Source: Phycisphaerae bacterium (GTDB lineage: Bacteria > Planctomycetota > Phycisphaerae > Sedimentisphaerales > Anaerobacaceae). Taken from it: a DNA stretch of 63,294 bases. Positions 17,013 to 25,196 of the stretch are shown here, piece after piece; within the stretch, counting starts at the first letter, position 1; every line of letters starts with the position of its first letter. A program made the translations under genes and the position numbers. Location of the stretch: NCBI GenBank assembly GCA_030619925.1, contig JAUXAL010000011.1, forward strand, positions 1-63,294, given 5' to 3'. The notes under the pieces were generated by a model. It ran no database searches. It was given only the letters and a program-made list of their open reading frames with translations, and was not told the DNA's origin.

Positions 17013-19214
17013 ATGTGTAAGAAATTGATCTATTTGACCTGTCTTGTTTTAGTGCTGAGCGTGGCAGGTAATGTCTCAGCCCAACTGTTGGTGCACTATA
17101 AGCTGGATGAGACTTCCGGCACCGTCGCTTCTGACTCAAGTGGCAAAGGCAACGATGGCATAATCGATGGTGACCCGAACTGGGTGGCCGGCTGGATGGG
17201 CGGAGCGCTGGAATTCAATGGAGACGACTCTATTACTCTGCCGGCAAGCACAATGGGGCTGCGTTCGGACACAGGTTCTGTTGCATTTTGGATGAATATG
17301 TCGGAGGTAGTAGGGGGTATCAATACGATATGGTGGGGCGGCGACAATACCACCGGTGGCGGCATGGGTCCGGAAAACGAAATGCACATCCATATCGAAA
17401 CTGTAGTGGCTAATATTTGGATAGGCGGTGAGCTTTGCTTCCGCGTTTTGCATGGTCCTCTCATTCACCTCCATTCCGACCCCGAAAAAGGCGACGCCAG
17501 TGTCCCTGGAAATCCTCCTGTCAACCCGGTTTTGATGAATGACGGCCAATGGCATCATGTTGTGGGCACTTGGGGTGACGCAGACGGTAATGTGAACCTG
17601 TACCTGGACGGTGGTTTACTGCAACAAGCGGCCTACACAACACCGAGCTATCCGCTTAGCAACATATATCTGGGCCGGATGGCAGATGGCGGGCGAACTT
17701 ACACCGGCTTACTCGATGATGTGCAAATCTATGGCGGTGCGTTGACAGAGCAAGAGATTCAGGCTGTTATGGCGGGTGGTGAAATCCTAAGTCTTGCCGC
17801 CGCTCTGCCGGAACCTGCTAATCAGGCAACAGAAGTACGCCGAGATGCGGTTCTTAGCTGGATGGCGGGAGACAGAGCCGACAAGCATAATGTGTACTTC
17901 GGAACGGTTTTCGACGATGTCAACGAAGCCAGCATAGCCGATCCGCGGGGCGTACTGGTTGGCGAGAGCCAGGACGATACTACTTATGGTCCTGCCGGCG
18001 TTCTCGGATTCGGCCAGACGTATTACTGGCGGGTCGATGAAGTCAATGCTCCGCCTGACTCCGCCGTCCATAAAGGCGACGTCTGGAGTTTTACGACAGT
18101 CAACTTCATTGTTGTGGACGATTTCGAGTCCTACAATGACCTTGACCTTGGTGACCCCGAGAGCAACAGGATATTTCTGACGTGGATGGACGGATTTGAC
18201 GACCCGGCAAACGGCTCGCTGATAGGTTACGCTGATCCTCCTTTTGCAGAGCAAAGTATCGTTTACAGCGGCGAGCAGTCTATGCCGTTCTTCTACAACA
18301 ACTCCGGTACAGCAACTTATTCGCAAGCCCAGCGTACGTTTAGTCCCGCGCAGGATTGGACCATAGAAGGTGTTGACTCCTTAACGCTGTGGTTCAGGGG
18401 CTATCCGGCGTATGTCGGCAGCTTCGTAGAGGCGCCGGCCGGTACCTACACGATGACCGGCGCCGGCGCAGATATCTGGGCCACCGCCGACGAGTTCCAC
18501 TTCGCCTTCAAGGAGATATCCGGTGCCGGGGCGATTATAGCGAAGGTCGAGAGCGTGGAGAACACGGACCCGTTCGCCAAGGCCGGCGTGATGATTCGTG
18601 ATACTCTTGAGCCGGACTCAAGAAACGTCGCGGTGCTCATTACCCCTGAAAACGGCGTCAGGTTCCAGTATCGTAACACCGCCGGCGGTGTGACAGATAG
18701 GTCTTTCAAAGAAGGCATTACCGCACCTCAGTGGGTCAGATTAGAGCGTACCACAGGTGGACTTGTCAGGGCCTTTTATTCAGCGGACGGCAGCACGTGG
18801 ACGCTGTTGAATATGACGGTAGTGAGCATGGATATGCCTGTGTACATAGGCTTAGCGGTGACCAGCCACAACCCGGATCTGACGTGTGAGGCCAAATTCT
18901 CCAACGTCAGCTTCGGCAACACCGGTGTTGGTCCGCAGTGGACCGACCAGGACGTCGGCATGATGAGCAATGAAGCCGAGCCGATGTATGTGGTTCTCAA
19001 TGGTAGCACTGTGGTTTATCACGAAGATCCCGGTGCAACGCAGATAGATACCTGGACGCAATGGAATATCCCGCTGCAAAGCTTTGCAGACCAGGGCGTG
19101 GACCTTACCAATGTCAATACCATTGGTATTGGTTTCGGTGACAGGGACAATCCGCAGGCAGGCGGTTCGGGTCTGATGTACTTTGACGATATCCGGCTGT
19201 ATCTGCCCAGATGA
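17013..19214 (+). CDS. Secreted LamG-domain exoprotein with inserted DUF1349-like module
   Basis: A 733-residue exported protein with signal peptide LIYLTCLVLVLSVAGNVSA. Residues about 25-250 form a LamG/concanavalin-like domain (HYKLDETSGTVASDSSGKGNDG ... IYLGRMADGGRTYTGLLDDVQIY). About 265-365 is a fibronectin-III-like repeat ending YYWRVDEVN ... GDVWSFTT. From about 370 a carbohydrate-binding-like domain begins VVDDFESYND and ends MYFDDIRLY. It is interrupted by a DUF1349-like module (about 480-640; KAGVMIRDTLEPDSRNV). GGAGG precedes the ATG and a terminator follows at 19291. Probably binds polysaccharide outside the cell; no catalytic domain is seen. Confidence 0.8.
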   Translation: MCKKLIYLTCLVLVLSVAGNVSAQLLVHYKLDETSGTVASDSSGKGNDGIIDGDPNWVAGWMGGALEFNGDDSITLPASTMGLRSDTGSVAFWMNMSEVVGGINTIWWGGDNTTGGGMGPENEMHIHIETVVANIWIGGELCFRVLHGPLIHLHSDPEKGDASVPGNPPVNPVLMNDGQWHHVVGTWGDADGNVNLYLDGGLLQQAAYTTPSYPLSNIYLGRMADGGRTYTGLLDDVQIYGGALTEQEIQAVMAGGEILSLAAALPEPANQATEVRRDAVLSWMAGDRADKHNVYFGTVFDDVNEASIADPRGVLVGESQDDTTYGPAGVLGFGQTYYWRVDEVNAPPDSAVHKGDVWSFTTVNFIVVDDFESYNDLDLGDPESNRIFLTWMDGFDDPANGSLIGYADPPFAEQSIVYSGEQSMPFFYNNSGTATYSQAQRTFSPAQDWTIEGVDSLTLWFRGYPAYVGSFVEAPAGTYTMTGAGADIWATADEFHFAFKEISGAGAIIAKVESVENTDPFAKAGVMIRDTLEPDSRNVAVLITPENGVRFQYRNTAGGVTDRSFKEGITAPQWVRLERTTGGLVRAFYSADGSTWTLLNMTVVSMDMPVYIGLAVTSHNPDLTCEAKFSNVSFGNTGVGPQWTDQDVGMMSNEAEPMYVVLNGSTVVYHEDPGATQIDTWTQWNIPLQSFADQGVDLTNVNTIGIGFGDRDNPQAGGSGLMYFDDIRLYLPR

Positions 19215-19290
19215 ATTACTTCGCTGCTGAAGCGAGATTTCGATCTCAGTAGCAACTGCGCGGTTGATATGGCAGATTTGCATCAATTCA

Positions 19291-19330
19291 GGGCCTATGC
19301 TGATTGGCTGGGTATGGGCCCTTTTTATTT
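19291..19330 (+). terminator. Rho-independent terminator of LamG gene
   Basis: GGGCCTAT (19291-19298) pairs with ATGGGCCC (19314-19321), followed directly by TTTTTATTT. Confidence 0.75.
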
Positions 19331-19412
19331 AGTTCATAACGAGGTGTGTTATACAAATCATAGAAATTAAGTGCGCTCGATATGCACCCGCTTTGTGGGG
19401 CGGTGATTTTCA

Positions 19413-20273
19413 TCAGTAGTCTTTAAACCTTCTCATCCACTCAGACCAGTCAGATGGCTGGACCTGGCCGGCCTGGGTCCAGGGGCCTGTTATGTCGTAC
19501 TGACGATGCCACTTCAAGATCCACAACTCCTTGAGTCCCACCTTTCTGGCAGAGAAATCCACAAAAGTGCTGTTCACAAACCCACCATGCCGGTTCATGC
19601 AGAACATTTTCATGGCATTTGTAGTCCAGTCGTCTCTCTGACCCTGAAATAACGGAGGTTCGTCAGTGTGGTGTGGCCTGGTATCCCAATGCAGGTCATC
19701 GGCGAACAGCGGTATGTTAGCTGCACCTCTGACATCGCGGCTCCTCCAGTAGAACTCAGCCGGCTTATCACCCTCCTTTCCTCGCGGCGGGTTAGTGGTC
19801 CATAGATTAATTCCATAGCTGCCATACTCGTTGAGATCGTTGGTCCAGGCGGCAAACGGGACCTGGTAGCCCTGAGCGAAGGGTTTCGTGGCCGATGGAC
19901 AGCAGCAAAGTATCTGGTTATTGATGTAGTACGGGCGGAGCACAGTCATCCAGCTGTATGGGCGCTCACCGCTGGCACTCCAACCTTTGTGAAAATAGCC
20001 GTTGTTCTCTTCCGTGTACAACGAAAAGTAAAGGCCCCATTGGCGCAGGTTCGACAGACAGGCAACCCCGTTTGCCTGATGTTTTACCCGCTGTAGTGCC
20101 GGCATTAATATCGCCATCAATAACGCAATGATGGCAATCACTACCAATAGCTCTATTAACGTAAAGGCCGCCCCATTAGAGAACTTTCCTCTAACGGGGC
20201 ACGTTAGAAATCTTCCGCTTTTCCGGTCAGGGCTCTTAATTTCTGACGGGGTGAGGCCTTTTCGTTTGCGCAT
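19413..20273 (-). CDS. Pseudopilin-like protein 4 with interrupted leader
   Basis: Paralogue of the 13.7-16.5 kb proteins: [32 protein letters not shown]9-D motif RHGGFVNSTFVDFSARKVG and tail PSDWSEWMRRFKDY. The ATG at 20273 is preferred (GGAG 7 bp upstream) over 20291. The leader MRKRKG is separated from FTLIE by about 28 extra residues (LTPSEIKSPDRKSGRFLTCP and following) that paralogue 5 lacks. The inserted DNA carries the inverted repeat TCTAACG..CGTTAGA. The -1 residue is Ala. Whether the peptidase still processes this long leader is unknown. It has its own promoter (20307-20335). Confidence 0.83.
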   Translation of the reverse strand: MRKRKGLTPSEIKSPDRKSGRFLTCPVRGKFSNGAAFTLIELLVVIAIIALLMAILMPALQRVKHQANGVACLSNLRQWGLYFSLYTEENNGYFHKGWSASGERPYSWMTVLRPYYINNQILCCCPSATKPFAQGYQVPFAAWTNDLNEYGSYGINLWTTNPPRGKEGDKPAEFYWRSRDVRGAANIPLFADDLHWDTRPHHTDEPPLFQGQRDDWTTNAMKMFCMNRHGGFVNSTFVDFSARKVGLKELWILKWHRQYDITGPWTQAGQVQPSDWSEWMRRFKDY

Positions 20274-20306
20274 GTCCGTTCTCCGTAGCACTATTTGTCA
20301 GCCACA

Positions 20307-20335
20307 ATTATAGCCCAATCCCTGTAGTAATGCAA
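20307..20335 (-). promoter_or_regulatory. Promoter of pseudopilin 4
   Basis: Minus-strand TTGCAT (20330-20335), 17-bp spacer and TATAAT (20307-20312), 34 bp ahead of the start codon. Confidence 0.65.
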
Positions 20336-20396
20336 CCGGTTTTGGTGGGCAAATAATATTTTGTCAATAAAGAATGGCCTTTTGGCCCGGCTTTTC

Positions 20397-20425
20397 TTGA
20401 CTGGGCGTGAGCGATTGCTTATAGT
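20397..20425 (+). promoter_or_regulatory. Promoter of ykgJ-hisS operon
   Basis: TTGACT (20397-20402), 17-bp spacer, TATAGT (20420-20425). It argues against a ykgJ-family start at 20361, which would lie upstream of the transcript. Confidence 0.6.
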
Positions 20426-20480
20426 TTATGTTTTTTACGGCATAGCTTATTGCATTTGGTGTTTTCTGGAGTTAGTTGTT

Positions 20481-20885
20481 ATGGCGAAAAAAAGTCAGTG
20501 TGATACGTGCATGGGACTGTGCTGCAGATATTTTGCCTTTCCGATTGATACGCCGGAAGATAAGGGGGATTACGACGACATAAGATGGTTTCTGTGCCAT
20601 AAAAATATAACGGTGTTCGTAGAGGACGGCGACTGGTATATCAACATAGATAACAAGTGCAGGCACCTGTCGGGAAAAGACAATCACTGCAGGATTTACG
20701 ATAAAAGGCCGAGGATTTGCAGAGGATACCGGCACGCGGATTGCGATTTCGTTGAGGGCGAATATGATTACGAGCTGCACTTTACCAACGATAAGCAAAT
20801 GGCCGAGTATATAAAGATAAAATTCGACAATAACGTAAGTGAAAAACAAAAACTAAAGAAAAAGAAGAAAAAGAGAAAGAAATGA
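20481..20885 (+). CDS. YkgJ-family cysteine cluster protein
   Basis: A 134-residue putative zinc- or iron-chelating protein. Conserved cysteines: CDTCMGLCC at the N-terminus, then C in WFLCHK, KCRHL, CRIYDKRPRICRGY and ADC. This is the standard YkgJ/UPF0153 pattern; the biochemical role is unresolved. The ATG at 20481 is chosen because TGGAG lies 7 bp upstream and the promoter is at 20397-20425. The C-terminus is a run of lysines (KQKLKKKKKKRKK), and the last codons overlap hisS by 4 bp (ATGA), indicating translational coupling. Confidence 0.85.
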   Translation: MAKKSQCDTCMGLCCRYFAFPIDTPEDKGDYDDIRWFLCHKNITVFVEDGDWYINIDNKCRHLSGKDNHCRIYDKRPRICRGYRHADCDFVEGEYDYELHFTNDKQMAEYIKIKFDNNVSEKQKLKKKKKKRKK

Positions 20886-22180
20886 AGATACCGCCGGTAA
20901 AAGGAACAAGGGATTTTTATCCGCCGGATATGGCCCGCAGAAACTGGATAATCGACGGCTGGAAGAGAGTGTCGCTGCGCAACGGCTTCGAGGAATATGA
21001 TGGGCCGATATTCGAGTATCTGAAAATGTTCCAGATAAAAAGCGGTGACGAAATAGTCGAGCAGCTTTTCTCGCTGCAAGATAGAGGCGGTAGAGAGCTG
21101 GCTTTGCGGCCGGAGATTACGCCGACTTTGGCGAGAATGGTAAACCAGCAGATTAATTCGCTGCCGAAGCCTATAAAGTGGTTTTCGGTGCCGAGATTAT
21201 TCCGGGCCGAGCGGCCGCAGCGAGGCCGACTTCGCGAGTTCTTCCAGTGGAACATTGACATAATCGGCGTCGATGAGAGCACCGCTGACGCCGAGGTGAT
21301 ATTCTGTGCCCTGGATTACCTGCGGGAAATTGGACTGACGCCGGATGATATTGTAGTGAAGATATCCAGCAGAGAAATGCTTGCAGCACTTTTGCAGAGC
21401 ATAGGCATCGGAGAAAGCGAACTGGAAGGTTTATATTTGGTGCTCGACAAACGCAACAGGTTGCCTGCCGATGCATTTGAAGAAATGCTTGCAGAAAGGG
21501 TCGCCGATGAGGACAAACGCAAAAAAATACTCGAGCTGATGAGCGTTGAATCTATCGGGCAAATTGGCGATTGTTTAGAGTTGACGGATGCAGCAAAAGA
21601 ATCAGTGGACGAATTGGGCCGTTTGTTCGAGCTTCTTGGTGTTATGGGAGTCGCTGATTTTTGCCGGTTCGATATCGGGATAGTTCGAGGGCTGGCCTAT
21701 TATACCGGTATTGTCTATGAGATTTACGATAAAGCCAGCGAGCTTCGTGCTATCGGAGGAGGCGGCAGATATGATGATCTGTTAAAACAATTTGGCGGCC
21801 CAGCCATACCAGCCACCGGTTTCGGTATAGGCGATTGCGTGCTGGCAATATTGCTTGAGGAAAAAGGGCTTTTGCAGAAACAGTTGCCGGTGCGCAAGCT
21901 GGATTATTTTGTTGCCTGTGTAGATAAAGTCCACAGGGAAGGTGCTATCAAACTGACGATGAAGCTGCGCTCGGCAGGTTGGACAGCCGGTTTCAGTTAT
22001 AAGGCCGCCAAATTAGGCAAGCAACTCAAAAAGGCCGACAACCAGAGCGCGAAAAAATGCATAATTATTGGCCGAGAGCTTGTCGAAAAAAACGAGCTTG
22101 TAATCAAGGATATGGCGACCGGTGAGCAGGAGCTTGTTGATTACGATAAATTTCTCACCAAGTGCACTGAATCGAAATGA
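20882..22180 (+). CDS. hisS: Histidyl-tRNA synthetase
   Basis: Charges tRNA-His. The 432-residue class II synthetase opens PPVKGTRDFYPPDMARRNWI. Motif 2 is PRLFRAERPQRGRLREFFQWNID. The histidine-specific blocks GLAYYTGIVYEIYDKA and GGGGRYDDLL are present near 270-300, and an anticodon-binding domain follows from about 335. The C-terminal domain and both histidine motifs argue against the regulatory paralogue HisZ. It overlaps the YkgJ gene by 4 bp. The downstream VOC gene starts 34 bp after its stop. Confidence 0.94.
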   Translation: MKIPPVKGTRDFYPPDMARRNWIIDGWKRVSLRNGFEEYDGPIFEYLKMFQIKSGDEIVEQLFSLQDRGGRELALRPEITPTLARMVNQQINSLPKPIKWFSVPRLFRAERPQRGRLREFFQWNIDIIGVDESTADAEVIFCALDYLREIGLTPDDIVVKISSREMLAALLQSIGIGESELEGLYLVLDKRNRLPADAFEEMLAERVADEDKRKKILELMSVESIGQIGDCLELTDAAKESVDELGRLFELLGVMGVADFCRFDIGIVRGLAYYTGIVYEIYDKASELRAIGGGGRYDDLLKQFGGPAIPATGFGIGDCVLAILLEEKGLLQKQLPVRKLDYFVACVDKVHREGAIKLTMKLRSAGWTAGFSYKAAKLGKQLKKADNQSAKKCIIIGRELVEKNELVIKDMATGEQELVDYDKFLTKCTESK

Positions 22181-22214
22181 AAAAAGCTGGAGCTGAGAAG
22201 GGAGGACGCAGACA

Positions 22215-22622
22215 ATGGGTATCCGTTTTGACATGATTGGAATATTCGTGAACGACCTTGACAAGATGGTTGAGTTCTACCGAGACGTTCTCGGAGTCGA
22301 GGTCAAGACAATAGGTGAGCATTACGCAGTATTCGAGCACGAGGGGATTGGCTTTGGAATGTTTGAGCGGGCGATCCTGCCTGAGCTTTTAGAGGAGGAA
22401 CCTACATATCCCAACGGACTTAACGGGACTTTTGAACTTGTGATAGATTTACCTCGTTTCGAGGACGTAGATTATGAGTTTGAGCGTGTCGTCGAAGCGG
22501 GGGCAAAGCCGGTTATGGAGCCCAAGGATGTGCCCTGGGGACAGCGTGCGTCTGCGATCGCCGACCCGGAAAATAACCTGATAGAAATAGCATCGTGGAA
22601 CAAAGGGGCAAAAGAAGACTGA
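22215..22622 (+). CDS. VOC (glyoxalase/dioxygenase superfamily) protein
   Basis: A 135-residue single vicinal-oxygen-chelate module. The beta-alpha-beta start FDMIGIFVNDLDKMVEFYRDVLG and the C-terminal pattern ASAIADPENNLIEI are typical. The final Glu (IEIAS) and early residues fit metal-ligand positions, but substrate cannot be inferred. Length fits a protein that dimerises to form its site. The ATG follows a weak GGGAGG-like stretch (agaagggagg). It sits within the hisS gene run and may be co-transcribed by proximity only. Confidence 0.85.
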   Translation: MGIRFDMIGIFVNDLDKMVEFYRDVLGVEVKTIGEHYAVFEHEGIGFGMFERAILPELLEEEPTYPNGLNGTFELVIDLPRFEDVDYEFERVVEAGAKPVMEPKDVPWGQRASAIADPENNLIEIASWNKGAKED

Positions 22623-22664
22623 GTGTAAACTGCGTTTTTCGCACAGCGCCAATCTGAAATCGAG

Positions 22665-23180
22665 ATGAAGGAATTTGTCCGCAATCATTACGAGCAGGCC
22701 TTCGAAAATTGGCTGCTCGACAATAGAATTCAATACATTCCGGTAGATGAGCACAAAAGGACGGCTTTTGCACGTTGTAAGGTTAAGAGCTTCGATTTTT
22801 TATTATATCCGCGCAACGGGCAAATAATAATCGCCGAGGTAAAGGGCAGAAAGTTCAAGGGCACCGGGCTGGCTAAATTAGCCGGCTTTGAATGCTGGGT
22901 CACAGCCGATGACGTCGACGGCCTGATGAAGTGGCAGGAGGTTTTTGGCGCGGGCCATCAAGCCATCTTTGTTTTTGCCTACAAGGCAGAAAAGATAGAC
23001 GTTGATTTTGACGGTAGGGATGTTTTCGATTTTGACGAAAGCAGGTATATATTTTTTACTGTTAAATTAGACGACTATCGTTTGTTTATGAAACGCCGCA
23101 GCCCCAAATGGCAGACCGTAACGCTGCCTGCCGACAAGTTTCGACAGTGTGCCGTGCAGATACAGAGCCTGTTGCTCTGA
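22665..23180 (+). CDS. HYExAFE-family protein, possible nuclease-like fold
   Basis: A 171-residue protein whose start carries the family signature HYEQAFE, followed by ENWLLDNRIQYIPVDEHKRT. The HYExAFE family is, to my knowledge, mainly planctomycete and uncharacterised. The core FDFLLYPRNGQIIIAEVKGRK has the spacing of a PD-(D/E)XK nuclease site (D, then E-x-K on the next strand), and a conserved Glu near residue 10 would fit. This nuclease reading is inference. It lies between the VOC and rsmD genes with no clear partner. A weak ribosome site precedes the ATG. Confidence 0.72.
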   Translation: MKEFVRNHYEQAFENWLLDNRIQYIPVDEHKRTAFARCKVKSFDFLLYPRNGQIIIAEVKGRKFKGTGLAKLAGFECWVTADDVDGLMKWQEVFGAGHQAIFVFAYKAEKIDVDFDGRDVFDFDESRYIFFTVKLDDYRLFMKRRSPKWQTVTLPADKFRQCAVQIQSLLL

Positions 23181-23361
23181 TACTATTGACTTCTCTTTTC
23201 CTAAAGGAAGAAATGTATCGTGCTACATTTTGTTGCATGAAAGCTAAATAACCCCCCAATAAATTGTGGGCTAAATATGGGATGGCCACCTTTTATGAAC
23301 GGACGGACGCGTAAGATACCGCTGACTCGGCGGTATGGGCAACCTCGGACTGTCGAGTAGA

Positions 23362-23940
23362 ATGAGAATCATAGCAGGCACAAAACGAGGAATGAGATTG
23401 CTTGGCCCTAAGACGGAGGCGTCCCGGCCGATTACCGACAGGGTCAAGGAATCGCTTTTTAGCGTCCTTTACAAGTACGACCTGCCGAGCGGTGCAGTGG
23501 TAGCAGATTTATTTTGTGGTGTCGGCTCATTAGGGCTCGAAGCGTTGAGCAGGGGGGCGGGATTTGTTACCTTCGTCGAGCAAGGCGCGAAGATTATTGC
23601 GACGTTAAATAGAAATGTAGAAAAGGCCGGCTTTGTTAGAGAGTCAAAAGTTATAAGGGCCAATGCCTTTAAGATAGGTGCTCCGCTTAATTCTGAAGGG
23701 CAAAAATACGACCTTGTTTTTGTTGACCCGCCCTATGCCGCTACAAGGAGTGTTGAGGCTGGTTCGCCTTTGAGTAGATTGCTGGATTTGTTGGGCGAGC
23801 AGACGGCCGGCGACGGGATTGTGATTGTCAGGACCGGCCAGCACACATCTTTGTTAGACCGATATGGAGAATTTCGAGTGATGGAGCGGCGCCGGTGGGG
23901 GACTATGGGCGTAACCATATTACAGAAGATGAACAAATGA
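23362..23940 (+). CDS. rsmD: 16S rRNA (guanine966-N2)-methyltransferase RsmD
   Basis: Methylates G966 of 16S rRNA. About 192 residues, starting MRIIAGTKRGMRL as in most RsmD proteins, so the ATG at 23362 is preferred over 23335. It has the Rossmann SAM loop VADLFCGVGSLGLEALSRGA and the N-methyltransferase catalytic motif DPPY (VFVDPPYAATR). TEASRPITDRVKESLF is the family N-terminal block. It overlaps the next gene by 4 bp. A nine-residue longer start cannot be excluded. Confidence 0.92.
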   Translation: MRIIAGTKRGMRLLGPKTEASRPITDRVKESLFSVLYKYDLPSGAVVADLFCGVGSLGLEALSRGAGFVTFVEQGAKIIATLNRNVEKAGFVRESKVIRANAFKIGAPLNSEGQKYDLVFVDPPYAATRSVEAGSPLSRLLDLLGEQTAGDGIVIVRTGQHTSLLDRYGEFRVMERRRWGTMGVTILQKMNK

Positions 23941-25166
23941 CAAACAAACAGGCAGCTATAAAAATAATTAAGCGATTGCAGCGAAACGGTTTTCAGGCGT
24001 TGTTGGCCGGCGGCTGTGTTCGCGATATGTTGCTGGGCCGACGCGCCAAAGACTATGATGTTGCTACAGATGCGCGGCCGAAAGACGTAATAAAGATGTT
24101 CAAACACACGTTGAAAGTCGGAGCGAAATTCGGCGTAGTGATTGTCTTGATCGAAGGCCGACAGGTAGAGGTTGCGACGTTCAGGACCGAAATGGGCTAT
24201 GCTGACGGCAGGCACCCGGCGGCCGTAGAATTCACCGGCGCCGCTGAAGATGCCGGTCGAAGAGACTTTACTATCAACGGAATGTTTTATGACCCTTTGC
24301 AAAAAGAGGTGATAGATTATGTCGACGGCCGGGCTGACCTTAAGGCAAAGATAGTGCGCACTATCGGCAGGCCCGCCGAGCGGTTTGCCGAAGATTATCT
24401 GCGAATGCTGCGGGCAGTGCGGTTTTGCACTCAGCTTGGATTCGCGATTGAGCCGTCCACCTGGTTGGCGATTTGCAGCAATGCAAAAAATATAACAAGA
24501 ATAAGCGGTGAACGCATATCAATCGAACTGGAGGGCATCCTGGCCGGGGCCAATCGTTCCGCCGGGGCGTCGATGCTGATCAAAAGCGGTTTGGCTGAAG
24601 CGGTCTTTCCCGGTTTTGTCGGCGAGCAGGTGAAATTCGCGGTTGGCGTGCTGAGTCAACTGCGGAGGAAAGTTGATTTTGCCCTGGCATTGGCTTGCCT
24701 TTTTGCCGGCTGCGAGACGAAGTTTGCGGTCGAGAAGTGCGGCGTTCTGAAACTAAGCAGAAGTCAAAACAAACATATAAAATTCCTGCTGAGTAACAGG
24801 GGCACACTGCTCAACGAACGGATGTCACTGGCTGAGTTGAAAAAGATTCTTGCCGAGCCGTATTTTTGGGACCTTTACGAGCTGGAAAGGGCGATTCAAA
24901 AAGCCAGGAACGGCGGAAGAAAAAGTATCGCTGCGCTAATAAGCTTGCGCAAAAGAATAAAGGCGTTGGGTGATGTTGAGCTGCGGCCAAAACCGCTGCT
25001 CAACGGTCACGACTTGATTCGCTTAGGTGCGGTCCCCGGCCCTTCCCTGGGTCAGTTGGCTGAGGAGATGTACATTGCCCAACTGGAAGGCAAGCTGCAA
25101 ACGCCACAACAGGCCCGGCAGTGGGCGCAAAAGTGGTTACAAAAGCACAGAATGATTGAAAAATAA
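23937..25166 (+). CDS. CCA tRNA nucleotidyltransferase / poly(A) polymerase family
   Basis: A class II template-independent nucleotidyltransferase of about 409 residues. GGCVRDMLLGRRAKDYDVAT holds the catalytic DxD. RRDFTINGMFYDP and EDYLRMLRAVRF are the following conserved blocks, and a helical C-terminal part resembles PcnB/CCA enzymes. It probably completes or repairs the tRNA 3' CCA; a poly(A) polymerase role cannot be excluded from sequence alone. The ATG at 23937 overlaps the rsmD stop (ATGA) and is favoured over an in-frame ATG 14 codons upstream. Confidence 0.9.
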   Translation: MTNKQAAIKIIKRLQRNGFQALLAGGCVRDMLLGRRAKDYDVATDARPKDVIKMFKHTLKVGAKFGVVIVLIEGRQVEVATFRTEMGYADGRHPAAVEFTGAAEDAGRRDFTINGMFYDPLQKEVIDYVDGRADLKAKIVRTIGRPAERFAEDYLRMLRAVRFCTQLGFAIEPSTWLAICSNAKNITRISGERISIELEGILAGANRSAGASMLIKSGLAEAVFPGFVGEQVKFAVGVLSQLRRKVDFALALACLFAGCETKFAVEKCGVLKLSRSQNKHIKFLLSNRGTLLNERMSLAELKKILAEPYFWDLYELERAIQKARNGGRKSIAALISLRKRIKALGDVELRPKPLLNGHDLIRLGAVPGPSLGQLAEEMYIAQLEGKLQTPQQARQWAQKWLQKHRMIEK

Positions 25167-25196
25167 TGGTCAAATTTGTTTAATTCAGCGACGGTG

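Noticed and set aside
20361-20480. Longer N-terminus for the YkgJ-family protein
   Set aside because: The promoter at 20397-20425 lies inside it, the region lacks family similarity, and a good ribosome site precedes the ATG at 20481.
20882-22180. HisZ regulatory paralogue instead of HisS
   Set aside because: Both histidine-specific motifs and an anticodon-binding domain are present.
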